The position numbers and the translations under genes were made by a program. The notes under the pieces are model-generated. The model did no database searches. It was not told the origin of the DNA and was given only the letters and a program-made list of their open reading frames with translations. Below are positions 24,160 through 36,545 of a stretch of DNA of 64,000 nt, piece by piece. The stretch covers positions 5,017,087 through 5,081,086 of the forward strand of contig NC_037256.1 of NCBI RefSeq assembly GCF_000002425.4. Reading direction: 5' to 3'. How positions within the stretch are numbered: position 1 is the stretch's first letter; the number at the start of each line of letters is the position of its first letter. The stretch is from Physcomitrium patens. Its lineage: Eukaryota; Streptophyta; Bryopsida; Funariales; Funariaceae.

Positions 24160-25300
24160 TTTGCAACAAGTTCCCTCGACTTGTTGCTTATGTTGGAAAA
24201 GATGATCGTCTATTTCGGAGTTTATCCACATGTTGGGCTCGTTGGTTTGGCATGGAAGTCTTCCAACTCAAAGATGAAGCTGGAAAGATGAGCCATTGCG
24301 TGATCACCAATGTAGACGAAACCTATGTCCAAAAGCCTTGATAGGAGTGAACTTCTTCATAGAATGAGAGGCCACCTTGTATCCCTTGAAGGGATGGATC
24401 AATCCTTCCGATTATCCCCTGAGCACCGTCTCATTCAAGTCGTGATGCATTCTGGTCATCAACAACCTTAGCACTTTTAGCATCATCATCATGAACCTGA
24501 GAAATGTATTCACAGCTGCTACCATACAATATGGTAATCTGGTTCTTGTTCAAAAACCTATCACTGTCCCACGCTGCAATCTCTGCAGCGACAACTTTGT
24601 TCACCAGAATAAAACTCATTGAATCCCAACCTTCGTCTACTTCTCTTCCCTATCACCTACACACTCAACACTTGCAGACTCAGTAATCTGTTCTACATTT
24701 CGAAATCTGAGCCATTATCACACCGAAATCTCTGTTCCCTGCTCTGGTGTCCAAACAACATATTGCACACATTATACATCACCTGGAAACCTGTGTGAAA
24801 GACCTAACACAGATACACCTGTCTTGAATCTGCATGTGGAACCTGCGTCGGTCAACATTCTCCGCCCGTGACGGAGATTGTTGGACCCCAATCCCTGTAA
24901 CTGAGAAAAATGTACTCCGACGTTTCTCTCTGTTCGGAATATGCTCAGAGGAGATAACTTAGATGAGAACCTTGACAGCTCTGGCACCGCTCATCGAAGC
25001 ACACACGAGGAGATTGCCACTCATGCACAAGGACCAGGCGAGCCAACTCATGTGTCTGACATTAGTCTTTTCTAACCTTTTGCAGGTCATGTTTTCAGCA
25101 TTCCTTTATGTTAAAAAGGATGATCGTATGTTGTGGTGTCTGACCACATATGCTCATTGAAAATCTACTCATAGACTAAGCTGGAAAGATGACCCATTAC
25201 GTTGTTACAAATGATGCCAAACTCATGTTGCAGAGCCTTGATTGAAGTGGAATTCCGCACAGAACGAGAGGCAACATTGCATCGTGGATTGTGATGCTTT
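24160..25300. repeat. Diverged direct duplication downstream of the HD-Zip gene
   Basis: About 24185-24385 and 25105-25285 share an ordered set of words: 'atgttggaaaagatgatcgt' versus 'atgttaaaaaggatgatcgt', 'agctggaaagatgacccatt', 'agccttgat..gagtg' and 'agaacgagaggc'. The left copy has an open frame (24144-24341) that the right copy does not keep. The intervening 700 bp shows no gene. Probably an old tandem duplication of noncoding sequence or a lost small gene. Confidence 0.6.
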
Positions 25301-25462
25301 AGGGGAAACATTTTATCCATGGTTTGGTACTTTTCTTTTTAAAAAGAAGGAAAAGCAATAATTAATAATTGGACTAAAAATCGTTTAATTAATAATAAAT
25401 TAAAATAATTTGTTAAAAAATCAGTTGTAAAAATAGAATCATAAGTTTTATAGCATGCATAA

Positions 25463-25472
25463 GATGCATGTA

Positions 25473-25511
<39 letters not shown>
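25463..25511. repeat. (GT)n(TA)n microsatellite
   Basis: A short GT run passes directly into a TA run in AT-rich spacer sequence. Confidence 0.9.
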
Positions 25512-26249
25512 GACGTTCTATTTTAATATTTTGTATTGCTAACTTTTAGAGGCTTAAAGAACAAGCTGGTCTCTTGTAAACAATATAAATAGAAGCAAAA
25601 CTGGTTTTTTTTTAGTCTAATGTTTATTTTTCTTTCTTGAGTTTAATTTTTTTTACTGCTGCGACTTTAATATTTTGAGGTATGTATATATTTTTTTCAT
25701 TTATTTTCATTTATTTTTTTATTTTTAAAATTATAATTATTATCATTATTCTAAAGAAGTATTATAGTTTGATGAGTTATTTTTATGAAGTAACTGTTGA
25801 TTTTACTGAAATTAAAAATATTGCCTTTTTTTGAGTATTTTGGATTATTGTAATTTTTTGAGTAATTTGGATTGCTTTTATTCTTTCTTTTTTTTTTTTT
25901 TTTTTTTTTTCATAAAATTACTTCAAGAAAGATGAAAATGTCAATAATTTTTTTAAAGTGTACTAATTTATGGATTATCTCCAATAAAAAGTTAGGAACT
26001 TATACTCCTTGCAATTGAAGAACCACCAGTATGTTATTTGAAAAAAATAAAAATAAAAAAAGAAAAAATAGAAGAAGACCCACGGTAATAGAATCTATCA
26101 ACCAATGCAAACTTCCTTTGATAATTCAATCGCGAATTTCATTGAATTTGTGCACATACTTCGTTCGTTCGCTAGTCCGTTCGTCCGCTAGTCCGTTCGT
26201 CCGTCCACCCCTCTCACGAAACCCTAACTACCGAAGCCGAAGCTGGAGC

Positions 26250-26423
26250 ATGGATGAACAGAGGATGAGATTACGACGGAGAGAACGGATGAGAGTTGGT
26301 CCGAAGAAATATTCAACCGAGGAACAGGATTCTCGATTTGGATTATTGAGAAAAAGTTTGCAGGAAGAGAATTCTTGGATTGACGATGGAACAAGCCCTA
26401 TCGCTAATCGGTCGTGGACTTAA
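26250..26423 (+). CDS. Small basic ORF behind a leader-like sequence
   Basis: A 57-residue frame beginning MDEQRMRLRRRERMRV, rich in Arg and Glu, follows a pyrimidine-rich leader with repeated 'ttcgtccgctagtccg' units (about 26160-26207) and a telo-box AAACCCTAA (26219-26227), a motif common at promoters of plant housekeeping genes. The frame is also open upstream of the ATG to about 26031. A good donor (GTAAGC) occurs at about 26545, so the transcript is probably spliced. The protein is not recognised; the ORF could be an upstream ORF of a longer gene. Confidence 0.35.
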   Translation: MDEQRMRLRRRERMRVGPKKYSTEEQDSRFGLLRKSLQEENSWIDDGTSPIANRSWT

Positions 26424-26673
26424 ACGATCGGCCATTCTGCCTGGATTCTACCGCACTCTTTGACTGCCTTTCTAGTTCAAGGAATATTTGCCTAGATATG
26501 GAGCATCATCACCCCATCTTCAGGAGCCTAGATTTTCACAGCTTGGTAAGCTTGTATTCCATTTATTTGGGAGCGGTGTGTTTAAGATTCTGAATCTGTG
26601 TCAAGATATTTTTATAAGTATTTATAGGAGTAAAATATAATAATTAAAGCGGAAAATGACAGGTGTGAGAGTT

Positions 26674-27078
26674 TTATTTTTTCTTTTTATTTAAATATAT
26701 TGTAAAGAAAAAGAACCGTTGAAGAATTTGTGAAGCATGAATTAGGATGGAAGTGGACGCCGATTGTTGACGCAATCGCAGTTTGTGACCCGTAACCATA
26801 GCAAAAGTAGTGGCTAAAATTAGCGAAGAGGTTCCAGCAGACTGGGCTATTACCGAAGCGCTTTCAGGTGCTGAGATTACGTGCAAGTCAGGGGCTATAG
26901 CTTGAGAAGAGCTTGAGATGCTCATCCCATTTACGAAAATATATTTCGCCGTGCGCCTCAATAAAAAAGACAAAAAGAATAGAAGAGGGAAATAATCCTT
27001 CACAATGTCTTGCGCCTCAGCTCCTTGCAGCACATGGGATTCCTCTTCCTCTGCCTTGATCAGAGGCCCCTTCGCCAT
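26674..27078 (-). CDS. Uncertain ORF with one membrane-like segment
   Basis: A minus-strand frame of 134 codons with an ATG in good context (gcaATGGCG). The start (MAKGPLIKAEEEESHVL) is charged; a hydrophobic stretch DYFPLLFFLSFLLRR lies at about 28-42; the rest is Ser/Ala-rich and runs into AT-rich sequence ending in Lys codons. The 3' part is unlikely to be real coding sequence, so if the gene exists an intron is missed. Not recognised. Opposite-strand frames over 27010-27381 compete with it. Confidence 0.28.
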   Translation of the reverse strand: MAKGPLIKAEEEESHVLQGAEAQDIVKDYFPLLFFLSFLLRRTAKYIFVNGMSISSSSQAIAPDLHVISAPESASVIAQSAGTSSLILATTFAMVTGHKLRLRQQSASTSILIHASQILQRFFFFTIYLNKKKK

Positions 27079-27699
27079 TGCAAAGCTCAGCGGGAAGTAG
27101 CTAGCAAAGAAAACTGCGCGGATTGTGGAGAATACGCACAGCCTTCACAGGGTGCGATAGCAGAAAACCTAAGTTTAAATTTAAATTGCAAACCTCAGAC
27201 ACCAGCACCGTTCACAAGATTAAGATTCAAAGAACCCGGTGATTATCGAATTCTTCTATCTAAAATCAACGCGACTCTCAATCACCTCTGTGCTGCATTT
27301 CACCGAGCCTGGCTTGCATCACAGAACTCCTGCATCGCAGGGATTTACAAACTAAACGGATCAAATCAATGGCATCATTGAAATGAGAAACGCAGCTGAG
27401 AAATTGAGACAGCAGCAGCAGAGGAAGAAGCATCGAAACCCTAATACCGAAAATGAGAGGTCTGCAGATTTTCAACACGACTGATTAACCTGTGCAATTC
27501 GATCGCAACTCTCATTTCCCTTCGAAATTTGTATAATACTGGGATTCTACCGCCGGGCATGCCGAGGTTCTTTAGGAGTGTCTGTAACTGGATGCACGAA
27601 AGCACGGGTGGATGAAAATAGTTCACATTCATCTTCTTGCATCTAGCACTCGACACGCTCTGCCTAACTGTTTTAGATTTTAATATATTACGATACATA

Positions 27700-28396
27700 A
27701 TTAGGGGGCGTTCACGCTAAAATAATCATGTCATTTTATTTTTTGAATAATTTATTTCAGTGATTATATGTGTAAAATTTGAAATGCTTTTTTTGGAAGT
27801 TATTCTTGACAATATTATAACAATATTTTTATTTTTATTTTAAAGCACTAAGAACATCAATTTGATTAATAGAATAGATGAAAGAAATCCAGAATGTTTT
27901 ATGTGAGATGGAAAATCTATTTTTTAAAATTTATTAACTTAAAAATATAAAAATAGAATATATATATATATATATATACATACCTACATTAGGCAATAAA
28001 AGTTGGATAACAATTTGTTTTATCAAATTCTTAAAAAAAACCAAAATTAAAATTAAAAATCCCATCTTCAATTTTCTGTGTTTTTTCCAAGGAATTTTTG
28101 AAGGATTAACAACAAATGAACTTATAAATATTGTTAAAAATCTACTTAAAATTAAAAATTAAAATAATACCATCATATACATGTTGGCAATTGTATAAAA
28201 AATTGAGGGTTTTTATGATTTGGTGTAAATCTGATTACATTAACTTGTAATTAATAAACATGTATATTTTTAGATTTTAATATAACAAATAAATGAAGAT
28301 CTAAAAATTGATTATTAGAAGTTATAAAAAAAAGATAAAATAAAATATAAATCATAGAATATAAATTAATTAAAAATATTATTGAAAATGAATAAA
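27700..28396. other. AT-rich spacer at the edge of the transposon island
   Basis: No gene seen; a (TA)n run lies at about 27958-27977. The first transposon boundary follows at 28397. Confidence 0.7.
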
Positions 28397-28923
28397 TGTC
28401 AAGGACATGAACTTCAAAGTACTAAAGTATCAATACACTCTTGTATCACTCAAAAAGACTTAAAAATCATTCAAAAATGATATAGTATTAAATTACAATG
28501 ACTATTCCCAAAGACAAGAAGATTAGAAAGTCTTAAAATAAGACTAACGACTAGAAAGGCATTGACAAGAGTGAAGAAGGCTTCATTCTTGTCTCCATAT
28601 ATACTCTTAATTAGGAGCTACATAGTGATATCCTATAGAACCTCCAAAATGTGTTGACTTTGCAAGACACATATCTTAACTTATAAGGCAAGTTTTATAC
28701 ATGTGCACCACATAGTTAGCTTGTTTTGTAAGCTATTAATTCATAATTAATTTTTTTGACCAAGTTTCTAACCTACTAATCAATTAAAAATACATATGAA
28801 GTCAAAAGTAGCATCTATAAAGCTTCTAGGAAGCTTTTCTAAAAAATATCATAAAATAAATCTATCTTTATTTCTATTTAATAACATACATAAATATTAT
28901 AATAAATATGTATGTCTGAGACA
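28397..28923 (-). mobile_element. Degenerate LTR of chromovirus copy M1
   Basis: Reverse complement of the LTR type seen at 46569-47123: the plus strand begins TGTCAAGGACATGAAC and ends GAGACA, with the 'tccatatatac' TATA region and 'ggcaatagcc' complement inside. Directly to its right is a purine-rich tract (on the minus strand ttctttagaaggaagataa) in the position of the polypurine tract, so this is the 3' LTR of a minus-strand element. Confidence 0.85.
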
Positions 28924-29463
28924 TTATCTTCCTTCTAAAGAAAAGTTCTATAAGAAGCAATCATCATCTTTTATAGATCTTGCAATTCTTCATCTTAATT
29001 TTAATACATGCCTTGGATAAAAAGTCTCAACTCTCTTTACTGTATTTACAAGATTCTTTGCTAACTTCTATGTGCATTCATTAATATCAAATCTATGCCA
29101 ATGAATAAGATATTCCAACATATTTTGGTATTGCCTTGAATTTAAGGCTTCTTCTACTTTGAATTCTTAATTATTATTCACTTCTATAAGAAGAAGTAGC
29201 ATTTGTCTTCTTCCCAAGATATTCATTGTCTCATATGGTTTAAGAAGAGATATGTGGAATATGGAATGGATCTTTATAGACTCTGACAAATATAATTGAT
29301 AAGCAATAAAATTGACTTGTTTATAAGTAAAAAAAGATTTAAGCCTATAATAGTCAAACTTGTGACAAAGTCAAGTAATTTTAATATTACAATGGAGTAA
29401 TCATAGCTTATCACCTATGTTGAATTGTAGTTGTTCTTTGTGATAAATATCTGCATTCATCAA
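28924..29463 (-). pseudogene. 3' end of pol (integrase tail and chromodomain), copy M1
   Basis: The minus-strand sequence matches the last part of the pol gene at 51370-51833 base by base: the GPY/F-like region, the 'ccatcatgtattccatgtgt' segment, and a chromodomain relic with EYL(V/I)HW. It has many stops. Only about 80 bp separate the pol stop from the LTR, so the third ORF found in other copies is absent here. At 29463 it abuts, head to head, a plus-strand copy. Confidence 0.85.
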
Positions 29464-32168
29464 GTAAAAAATCACAAGTCTAGTATAATTAAATATGTAT
29501 TTTTAGGTGTAAGAGCTATCTTATATATTGTAAAAGAAGATTTACCTTATGTCATTTATGCCACACTCCTTTCTAATGGTGCAAAGACTTCAAGTGGCAT
29601 TTGAAGTCAATATCAAAAATTTCAAGATGTATTTGAAAAAAAAATATGGATATTCTTTCAGAACACTATCTTTATGATTGCTTAATTAATCTTTAAGAAC
29701 GAGCACAACTGCTATTTGGACCAATCTATAATTTATCACAAAATGAGTGGCTAAACTCAAGGAATATATTGTAGAAAATTTAAACAAAAACTTCATATGC
29801 CATTTCAAATCTCCAATAAGAGTCCTAATTTTATTTGTAAAAAAGAAGAAGATGGATCATTATAGATGTGTGTTGATTATCAAGGACTCAATAACATCAC
29901 CATCAAGAACAAGTTCCCACTACCTTTAATATTTGGACTTTTTGATTAATTGAATCAAGTTAAGATCTATACAAAAATAGATCTACAAGGAGCATAGAAT
30001 TTGATACACATCAAAGAAAGAGATAAATAGAAGATTGTATTTTGAACTAGGTACGGATATTTTGAATATAATGTTATACCTTTTGGACTTACAAATGCAC
30101 TAGTTGATTTTTAACATCTTATGAATGATTTTTTTTGAGAATTTTTGGATAATTTTGTTGTCTATTATCTAAAAATTTTGATCTATTCTAAGCATACAAA
30201 AAAACCTGAAATTCATGTTTGATAAGTTATAAAAATTAAGAGATGTTGGATTATATGCCAAGATAGAAAAGTGTATATTCTACACTACTTAAGTTGACTT
30301 ATTAGGTTACATCATTTCAAATGGACTTATGATGGATCTTAAGAAAGTTCAAACTATTATAGATTCGAAGATCTTAAAAATGATATAAGATGTCCAATAT
30401 TTTTTGGAATTTGCCAAAAACTATCAAATCTTCATCAAAGACTTCTTTTGAGTTGTAGTTCTACTTACACATTTGATTTATAAAGACAAACTTTAGTGGA
30501 ATCAAGAAGTAGAAGCAACATTTGAAGATTTAAAGATGACCTTTATTTCTATACTATTTTTATATTACATCGACTTTTCTAAGGCATTTTTTTATGGAAA
30601 CAAACATATTGAACTTTACTTTGAGTATTGTATTATCACAAATGGGAACAGATGATAAAGTTCACCTAATAGCTTTTCATTCCAGGAATGTTTAGCAACC
30701 AAGATTAACTATGAGATCTATGACAAAGACCTTCTTACAATTATAGATTCTTTTTAAGATAAGCTTTATTATTTAGAAAGTGCTTCAAGTTCACTCATTA
30801 TATATATAAATCTCAAGAATCATGAATATTTCATGGTAGCACATATTTTAAATTGTCACTAAGTCCATTGGAGCATATCTTTATTAAGATTTGATTTTAA
30901 GATTATATATCAACTTCAAAAACAATAAGGTTTATCAAAGTCCTTTTCTAGACATTCTTATCTTACACCAAAAGAAGATGTATCTTTTGATCAACAAAAA
31001 ATGATTCTCTTGAAGCGTGCGCATTTTTATCTTTGAGTAATGAAATCAACATTGATTATTAATTTAATCTTTGTCAAATAAATTCAATTAAGTATGTCTT
31101 TTAATCTTCTTATTTATGATATCAAGAATCCTTCTTCCAAGTCTCATGATGCTTCCAAATTTGAATTCAAAAATAACTTATTCTATTTTGAAAGGTACCT
31201 ATATATTTTAAAAAGAGAAGTTTGTTTAGGTGTTTTTCAAGTACACCACAATTTTCTAGTAGCTAGATATTTTGGATATAATAAGACTTTAAAATTAATA
31301 TCCAAATATTTTTGATAGCCTCAAATGTGGAAGGCAAGCAAAATTTTTGTTCAATCATGTGATATTTACTGAAGATCAAAAACTCCCAATGATTGATATT
31401 ATAGACTTCTTCAGCCATTATCTATTCTAGAACAACCATAGTCTTCTATTTCTATAGATTTTATCATGAATCTTTCAGTCTCACATTTGTATGATTCTAT
31501 ATTTGTGATATTAGATTATTTTATGAAGATGGCACATTTTGTACTATGTACAAAATCTATCACAAGTGAAGAAACAACAAAGTTTTTTCTTGACAATATC
31601 TATTGATATCATGGATTGTCTAAAGTTATTATATCAAATAAGCAAACTCAATTTGTATCAAGATTTTAGAAAATCCTTTTTAAGATTCTAAAGATAGACA
31701 TAAAGCTATCTTCGAACTTTCATCTTCAAATTGATGGACAAACAAAGTATGTAAACTAAGTTTTTGAGTATTATTTAAGATGTACAATTAAATACCAACA
31801 AAACGATTGAAAACTTCTTTTGTCATTCGTAGAGTTTAGTTATAATAATACAATATATTCTTCTATACAACCAATAGCTTTCTTTATGAATTATGGTTAT
31901 CATCCATGACTTGATACTTTTGACTTTTCAAAAGTTGATAATCCTATGGCAAAAGATTTGACAATTTATTTATATGAGCTACATGCAACAATGAAGGTGC
32001 AATTAAAAGGAGCTCAAGAACAACAAAAAATCTTTTTATCAACAAAATTTATCAAAATCAAGATGAAGAATAGCAAATCTTTGCTATAAATGAAATAAGA
32101 TGTAAGAAAGATTGCATTCTACCTTCTATCTTTGTTTGTAGTTTCTATATAATTGTAGCGTCAAAGAG
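29464..32168 (+). pseudogene. Degenerate pol of chromovirus copy P1
   Basis: Collinear with 48789-51850 of the reference element: the end of protease, reverse transcriptase (about 29730-30190, with YYL at the active site followed by a broken DD), RNase H (about 30580-30850) and integrase (zinc region about 31090-31400, catalytic core to about 31900). Dozens of stops, mostly TAA/TAG/TGA where the reference has CAA, TGG or CGA. About 430 bp containing the integrase tail and chromodomain are deleted near 32035, where 'aacaaaaaatc' joins 'atcaaaatcaagatg'. Confidence 0.9.
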
Positions 32169-32588
32169 ATGGAGAATTAATAATTGATTGATTCAATTTA
32201 AGAGCCATCATTTATTGACTTATTAAATAAGATATTGTAATTATTACAGCCTTTAAGACAACATAATAGGAATGAAGACCTTCAAAAATAACATATTCTT
32301 CATTGAATAGAAAGCAAGATATAATACATTTGATATCATGATCTAGGAAGAGATTCTTGATGTTTGGTGATTTTATTCGAAGTAGGTACAACTTTTAATG
32401 GTATTACAAATGTTTTGTTTGAAAGAAGTTATGAGACCTCGAAAAATCAAATCAAAGGGTGGTCTTTCTACCATAGAATAAAACATCATCGATGGCTAAT
32501 AGGACCTATCAACTACTTTCAAAGGAAAGAAAGGTTAGAGTACGTAGTAAATTCAATTTCTCACATCTTAGACTTCTTCAACATATAA
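32169..32588 (+). pseudogene. Third ORF of copy P1 (degenerate)
   Basis: A 140-codon region downstream of pol aligning through its whole length with the ORF at 51928-52350 (141 codons). Both start at the same ATG-GAG, share YHDLGRDS(Q)CLVIL, GTT..G..N(I/V)LFE, ITGW/IKGW, HYRWL.GPIN and end DF(V/F)NI. The second half (32364-32588) is still open; the first half carries about nine stops. It does not resemble gag, pol, env or known retroelement accessory ORFs that I can name. Confidence 0.75.
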
Positions 32589-32630
32589 TCACCGCTCTTC
32601 ATAGAAATCATTCCTAAAAGGGGAGAATAA

Positions 32631-33140
32631 TATCATGGATATATATCTATTGTAATTATTATCTAAGTAGATAGAATTAGGTCAAAGTAGATTAATTTCA
32701 TAATACCTTCTAGAGAAGCTTCTTAAACATTTTTTTGATTTTACATATGTTTGTAGTTGATTGATAGATTAGAAATTTGGTCAACAAGCTATTCATGTAT
32801 TATCTATGTTGGTAGCTTATGGAACAACCTAATTAGGTAGTGGCCATATAGAAAACTTGCCTAGTAAGTCAAGATAAGTGTCAAGCAAAGTCAACACATT
32901 TTTCGAGGTCTTATAAAAACATCATCACATAGATCCTAGATAGATAGTATATTTAGAAGTAAGAATAAAGCCTTCTTCAGTCTTGTCAATTCCTTTCTTA
33001 CTTCTATTTTAGATTCAAGAGTCTCTATTTTCTTTATTTTTTGGCAATAGCCATTTCAATATTTTTTTAATATATATACTTCTTCATTTCTATTTTTTTA
33101 TATTTATTTATTTACTTTTATTAAGTCCTTCTCCTTGACA
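32631..33140 (+). mobile_element. 3' LTR of copy P1
   Basis: Begins TATCATGG (decayed from TGTCACGG) after a purine tract 'aaaaggggagaataa' and ends ccttgaca. Contains the decayed TATA region 'agatagtatatttagaag' and the 'ggcaatagccatttc' end. About 510 bp, the same order of words as the 555-bp reference LTR. Confidence 0.85.
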
Positions 33141-33519
33141 ATAGACTAGAAACTTAGTCAACAAATTAAGTACATGTTGATAGCTTGTGAGAGAAGCTAA
33201 CTATATGATGCAAATGTAAAAAAATTGCTTTGTAAATTAAGGTACGTATCATGCAAAGTTAACATATTTTGGAGGTCCTATAGGATACTGCCATGTAGCT
33301 CTTAGTTAAAAATATATATGGAAAAAATAATGAAGCCTCCTTTACTCTTGTCAATCCCTTTCTAATCTTTAATCATGTTTCAAGACTTTTTAGTCTCTTT
33401 ATTTTTGGCAATAGCCATTCTAGTTCAATAATATATCATCTTTGAGTGACTTTCTAGTTTTTTTCAAAGTCATGAGAGTATATTGAGGATTTCTTTCTTT
33501 GAGTTTCATATCCTTGGCA
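33141..33519 (+). mobile_element. Truncated LTR at the start of copy F2
   Basis: Starts inside the LTR (at the 'agattagaaacgtggtcaat' position of the reference) immediately after the end of the P1 LTR and runs to 'tccttggca'. It belongs to the longer-ended LTR subtype also seen at 28397 and 39110. The direct LTR-to-LTR join indicates recombination or nested deletion. Confidence 0.75.
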
Positions 33520-34690
33520 CTTTGAAAAGAATGCTAACTTATTGTTTTTCTTTTGTTTTAGAAGTGAGTGAATTATTCCACTTTTATAATTATATTTTGA
33601 AGGTTGTGGACTATCAATCTTTAAACAAACAATCTAATTTTTTAATACTAATTTTTTTCTTAAAGAAAGTAGATTACTCCTCTGTATAGAAATTTTCATT
33701 TAATATTAGAAGTTACAGATTCTTTTTTTCTAATTTGAGTTTTTGAATTTGTTTGAGTTATCTATGGAAGAAAAGATTATAGATGCCATTCTTAGTAGAA
33801 GTAAGAATAGATTTGTAACTATTGCAGATTTTCATGATCTTATTAATATTCTAAGAATAAAAATTTCATATGTTTCTAATGTGAATTATAAAGATATTAT
33901 TCTTATACATATAAAAGAAGTTTAGAGTTTGAAATAAGAAGTTGTATAATTTAAAGAAAGAAGTAGATTCACTTCACAATCAAATCTAGAGAGTTTTGTT
34001 TTTATAAGTGTGATGAAGAAAAGAATTAATATGCAAAGAAATTTGATAGAAAAAGCTCAAAATTTCAATGAATTTTGCAACAAGTCAAGGCCTATTTAAG
34101 ATTGTATCTTTTCCAATACTCTAATAGATTTACTCAAGTTAAATTTATACATATACTTTTATTTGGAAGTACTCTCTTTTGATTTGTAGCTTTAATGAAA
34201 AAATATTTGTAACTCCTTTATGATTTGAATTCATTCCTAGAAGTGATTACAATCTCATTTGAAGAAAATGATCAAAAAAGAGTAGTAGAGACTAAACACT
34301 TATCTCTGCGGCAAGGATCATGGTCAGCCACCATATATGCTACTGAATTTCAAAACCATACTTGCAACAAAGACTAGAATAATAAAGCCCTTATCAATCA
34401 ATTTTGATATGAATTAAAGAATAATATCAAAGATTTGTTACCGACAATGCCAAAGGCAAAATCTTTGGAACAATTCATTGTTCAAGCCATTGCATGTAAC
34501 AATTGATTATTTAAAAGATGTCAAGAACAAAGACTTGGTTGAAGAAGAAAAAATCAAATAATAAAGACAGCTCCAAGATTTTTAGAAAGACATTCATTAA
34601 GGCTAAAACCAATGTAAATTGATATAGTACATTTCAAAATCCTCACAGAGCAAGAAAAGACTCAATGACATCAAGAAGGTTTATGCTTAT
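33520..34690 (+). pseudogene. Leader and gag remnant, copy F2
   Basis: Contains a 60-codon open frame at 33743-33925 (NRFVTIADFHDLINIL) in the leader/N-terminal gag position. Decayed capsid sequence follows, collinear with 47590-48210 of the reference (match near 'aaatttgatagaaaaagctc' and the segment before 'gagcaagaaaagactc'). It stops at the zinc-knuckle start, 'ggtttatgcttatgtg', where unrelated sequence begins. Confidence 0.75.
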
Positions 34691-35989
34691 GTGAGCATAA
34701 TTAAAAGCTCCAATTATTAGTTATAATTTTTTTTATAATTTTTAACATAATTTTACTAATTTTAATACTAATATAACTAATTAATAGATCCAAATTAGTT
34801 TTTTTAGTTAATTATGACTTTGATCATATCTTTAGATTATTAATTAGATAGATACTTTTAATTAGTAGATTGATTGACTATTTTAAAACTCAAAATAAAA
34901 AATAGTAAATTTAGAAGTTCTATGATTTTCTTTTTTTTTGAATTACTTTAAGTCTTTTTCTTAGTAATAAAACTACAATTTTAGTAGAATTTTTCTTCTA
35001 ATTCTTAAGAATTATATCTTAAATTAATCTACAATCTTAATTTTCAATCCAAAAGCTAATTTCTAATTTGATTATGATTAGAAAGTCTTTTCAACCTAAT
35101 TGCTCTATCTTTTTAATTAATTTTGAAGATTTTTAAGCTTAAATTTTTTTTTGTAATTTAATTGGATTAAATATATAAAGTCTAATTTTTAAATTAATGA
35201 TGATCTTAAAAAGATGGAGACAAGCTAAATTTTTGGTGGAGTTTCCTCTCATAGTGATTTTAATCACTACTTGAAGTTGAAAAAATAGAAAAATTGGAAA
35301 AAATCACAAATTCAAGGCCAATTTGCAATTAGGTTTTGGATTTGCTAAGAGTTCATGCTTAAGGGAGTTTAAATTGAAGATTGGTGATTATGAAGGCTTT
35401 GATGGCAAGAACCCTTGCTGATTTCCAAGTAAGCTAATTAGAATTAGAATTGTAGTTGAAATTTACTACTAAATTAGCAAATTAATTGATTCTTATGATT
35501 TAGAACTCAGATTTGGGCTTATGAATAGTTGATTTCAGGATAAAAATATGTTTTAGAGACATTGGTGGTGTTAGTTTCACCAAAAAGGTGTTAGTTTTTG
35601 AGTTCTAGGCATTTCCAGCCCTGAAATCGGGTTTGGGCTAAGAGTTACCAAGGACCCTTAATCTTGGTTCGGGATTTTCTGATTTTGATGGTGGAGATGT
35701 GTCCACCACTTTTGGGCCTCCTCCCACCTGGTTAAGAGGGCTTGGGTGACTGAGCTCCCTCTCTCTCTCTCCATCTTGTGGCAAAGCCATGGCAAAATGT
35801 TCCCCCATCTTGTGAATGCAAATCTTCTTCTTTAAATTTGTATGGCCTCAGTTTTAACTCGTTAAGTCTATCTCTTTTTATTTTCTATTTGTGAAACTTT
35901 GTAAGCAGATTCTACTCACCCTTAGCTTTGTAACGGCATAAGGCACGCGTGATTTGAAGTTGTGACGAATTTTTGGCGAGTTTTCAAGA

Positions 35990-36545
35990 TGGCAGGGGTC
36001 TACTGCCTTGGCAGTGTAGAAGCATCGGCTTAAAACATTTATAACTTGGTGACTTCTAACTCAACTTTGATATAGATTTTTGAAATGAATGCACTCTAAA
36101 GCTTAGTTTACTAAAAAATTTAAATCACTAATTTCCAATCTATATCAAAATTTTAATGAAGTTTTAAATGCGAAGGGATCTGCTGCCTTGGCAGTGTTGA
36201 AAAACCAGTTTTGAAAATTTTTATCTTAGTATTTACTTACATTTTTTTGCTAAAATTTGTTGGAAAAGGAACTCTACTAAGTGTGGTTTTAGGAAAAATT
36301 ATAAATGTCAATTTTAAACTATTAAATGATTTTTAGTGAATTTTTAAGTAGAAGAGGGTCTGCTGCCTAGGCAGCTCAAGTCGCCTTGCTTTGAAAACAT
36401 ACATCTCGAATGTCAAACTTTGGATCACCTTGAAATTTGGTAGATAGGAGCAATTCTACGTCAAAATCAACCACAAAAAATTTTAAGTGCATAGGAGTTG
36501 TGTAGAATTGTTAGCAAATTTTTGAATGACAAGGGATCTGCTGCC
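35990..36545. repeat. Diverged 180-bp tandem repeat, four copies of a core
   Basis: The core 'gatctgctgccttggcag' recurs with its last 'gatc/ggtc' at 36000, 36180, 36360 and 36538, spacing 180, 180 and 178 bp. Each core is preceded by a '(a/g)atttttga' stretch and followed by a 'aacttg...ttgatat' stretch. The units are clearly diverged from one another. Confidence 0.8.

Noticed and set aside
27010..27381. Plus-strand frame with ENCADCG, reminiscent of an ArfGAP zinc finger
   Set aside because: Only the seven-residue match fits; the second CxxC and the conserved residues that should follow are absent, and an opposite-strand frame overlaps.
35990..36545. CRISPR-like array
   Set aside because: The 180-bp spacing, diverged cores and related intervening sequence mean a tandem repeat of whole units, in a plant nuclear context.
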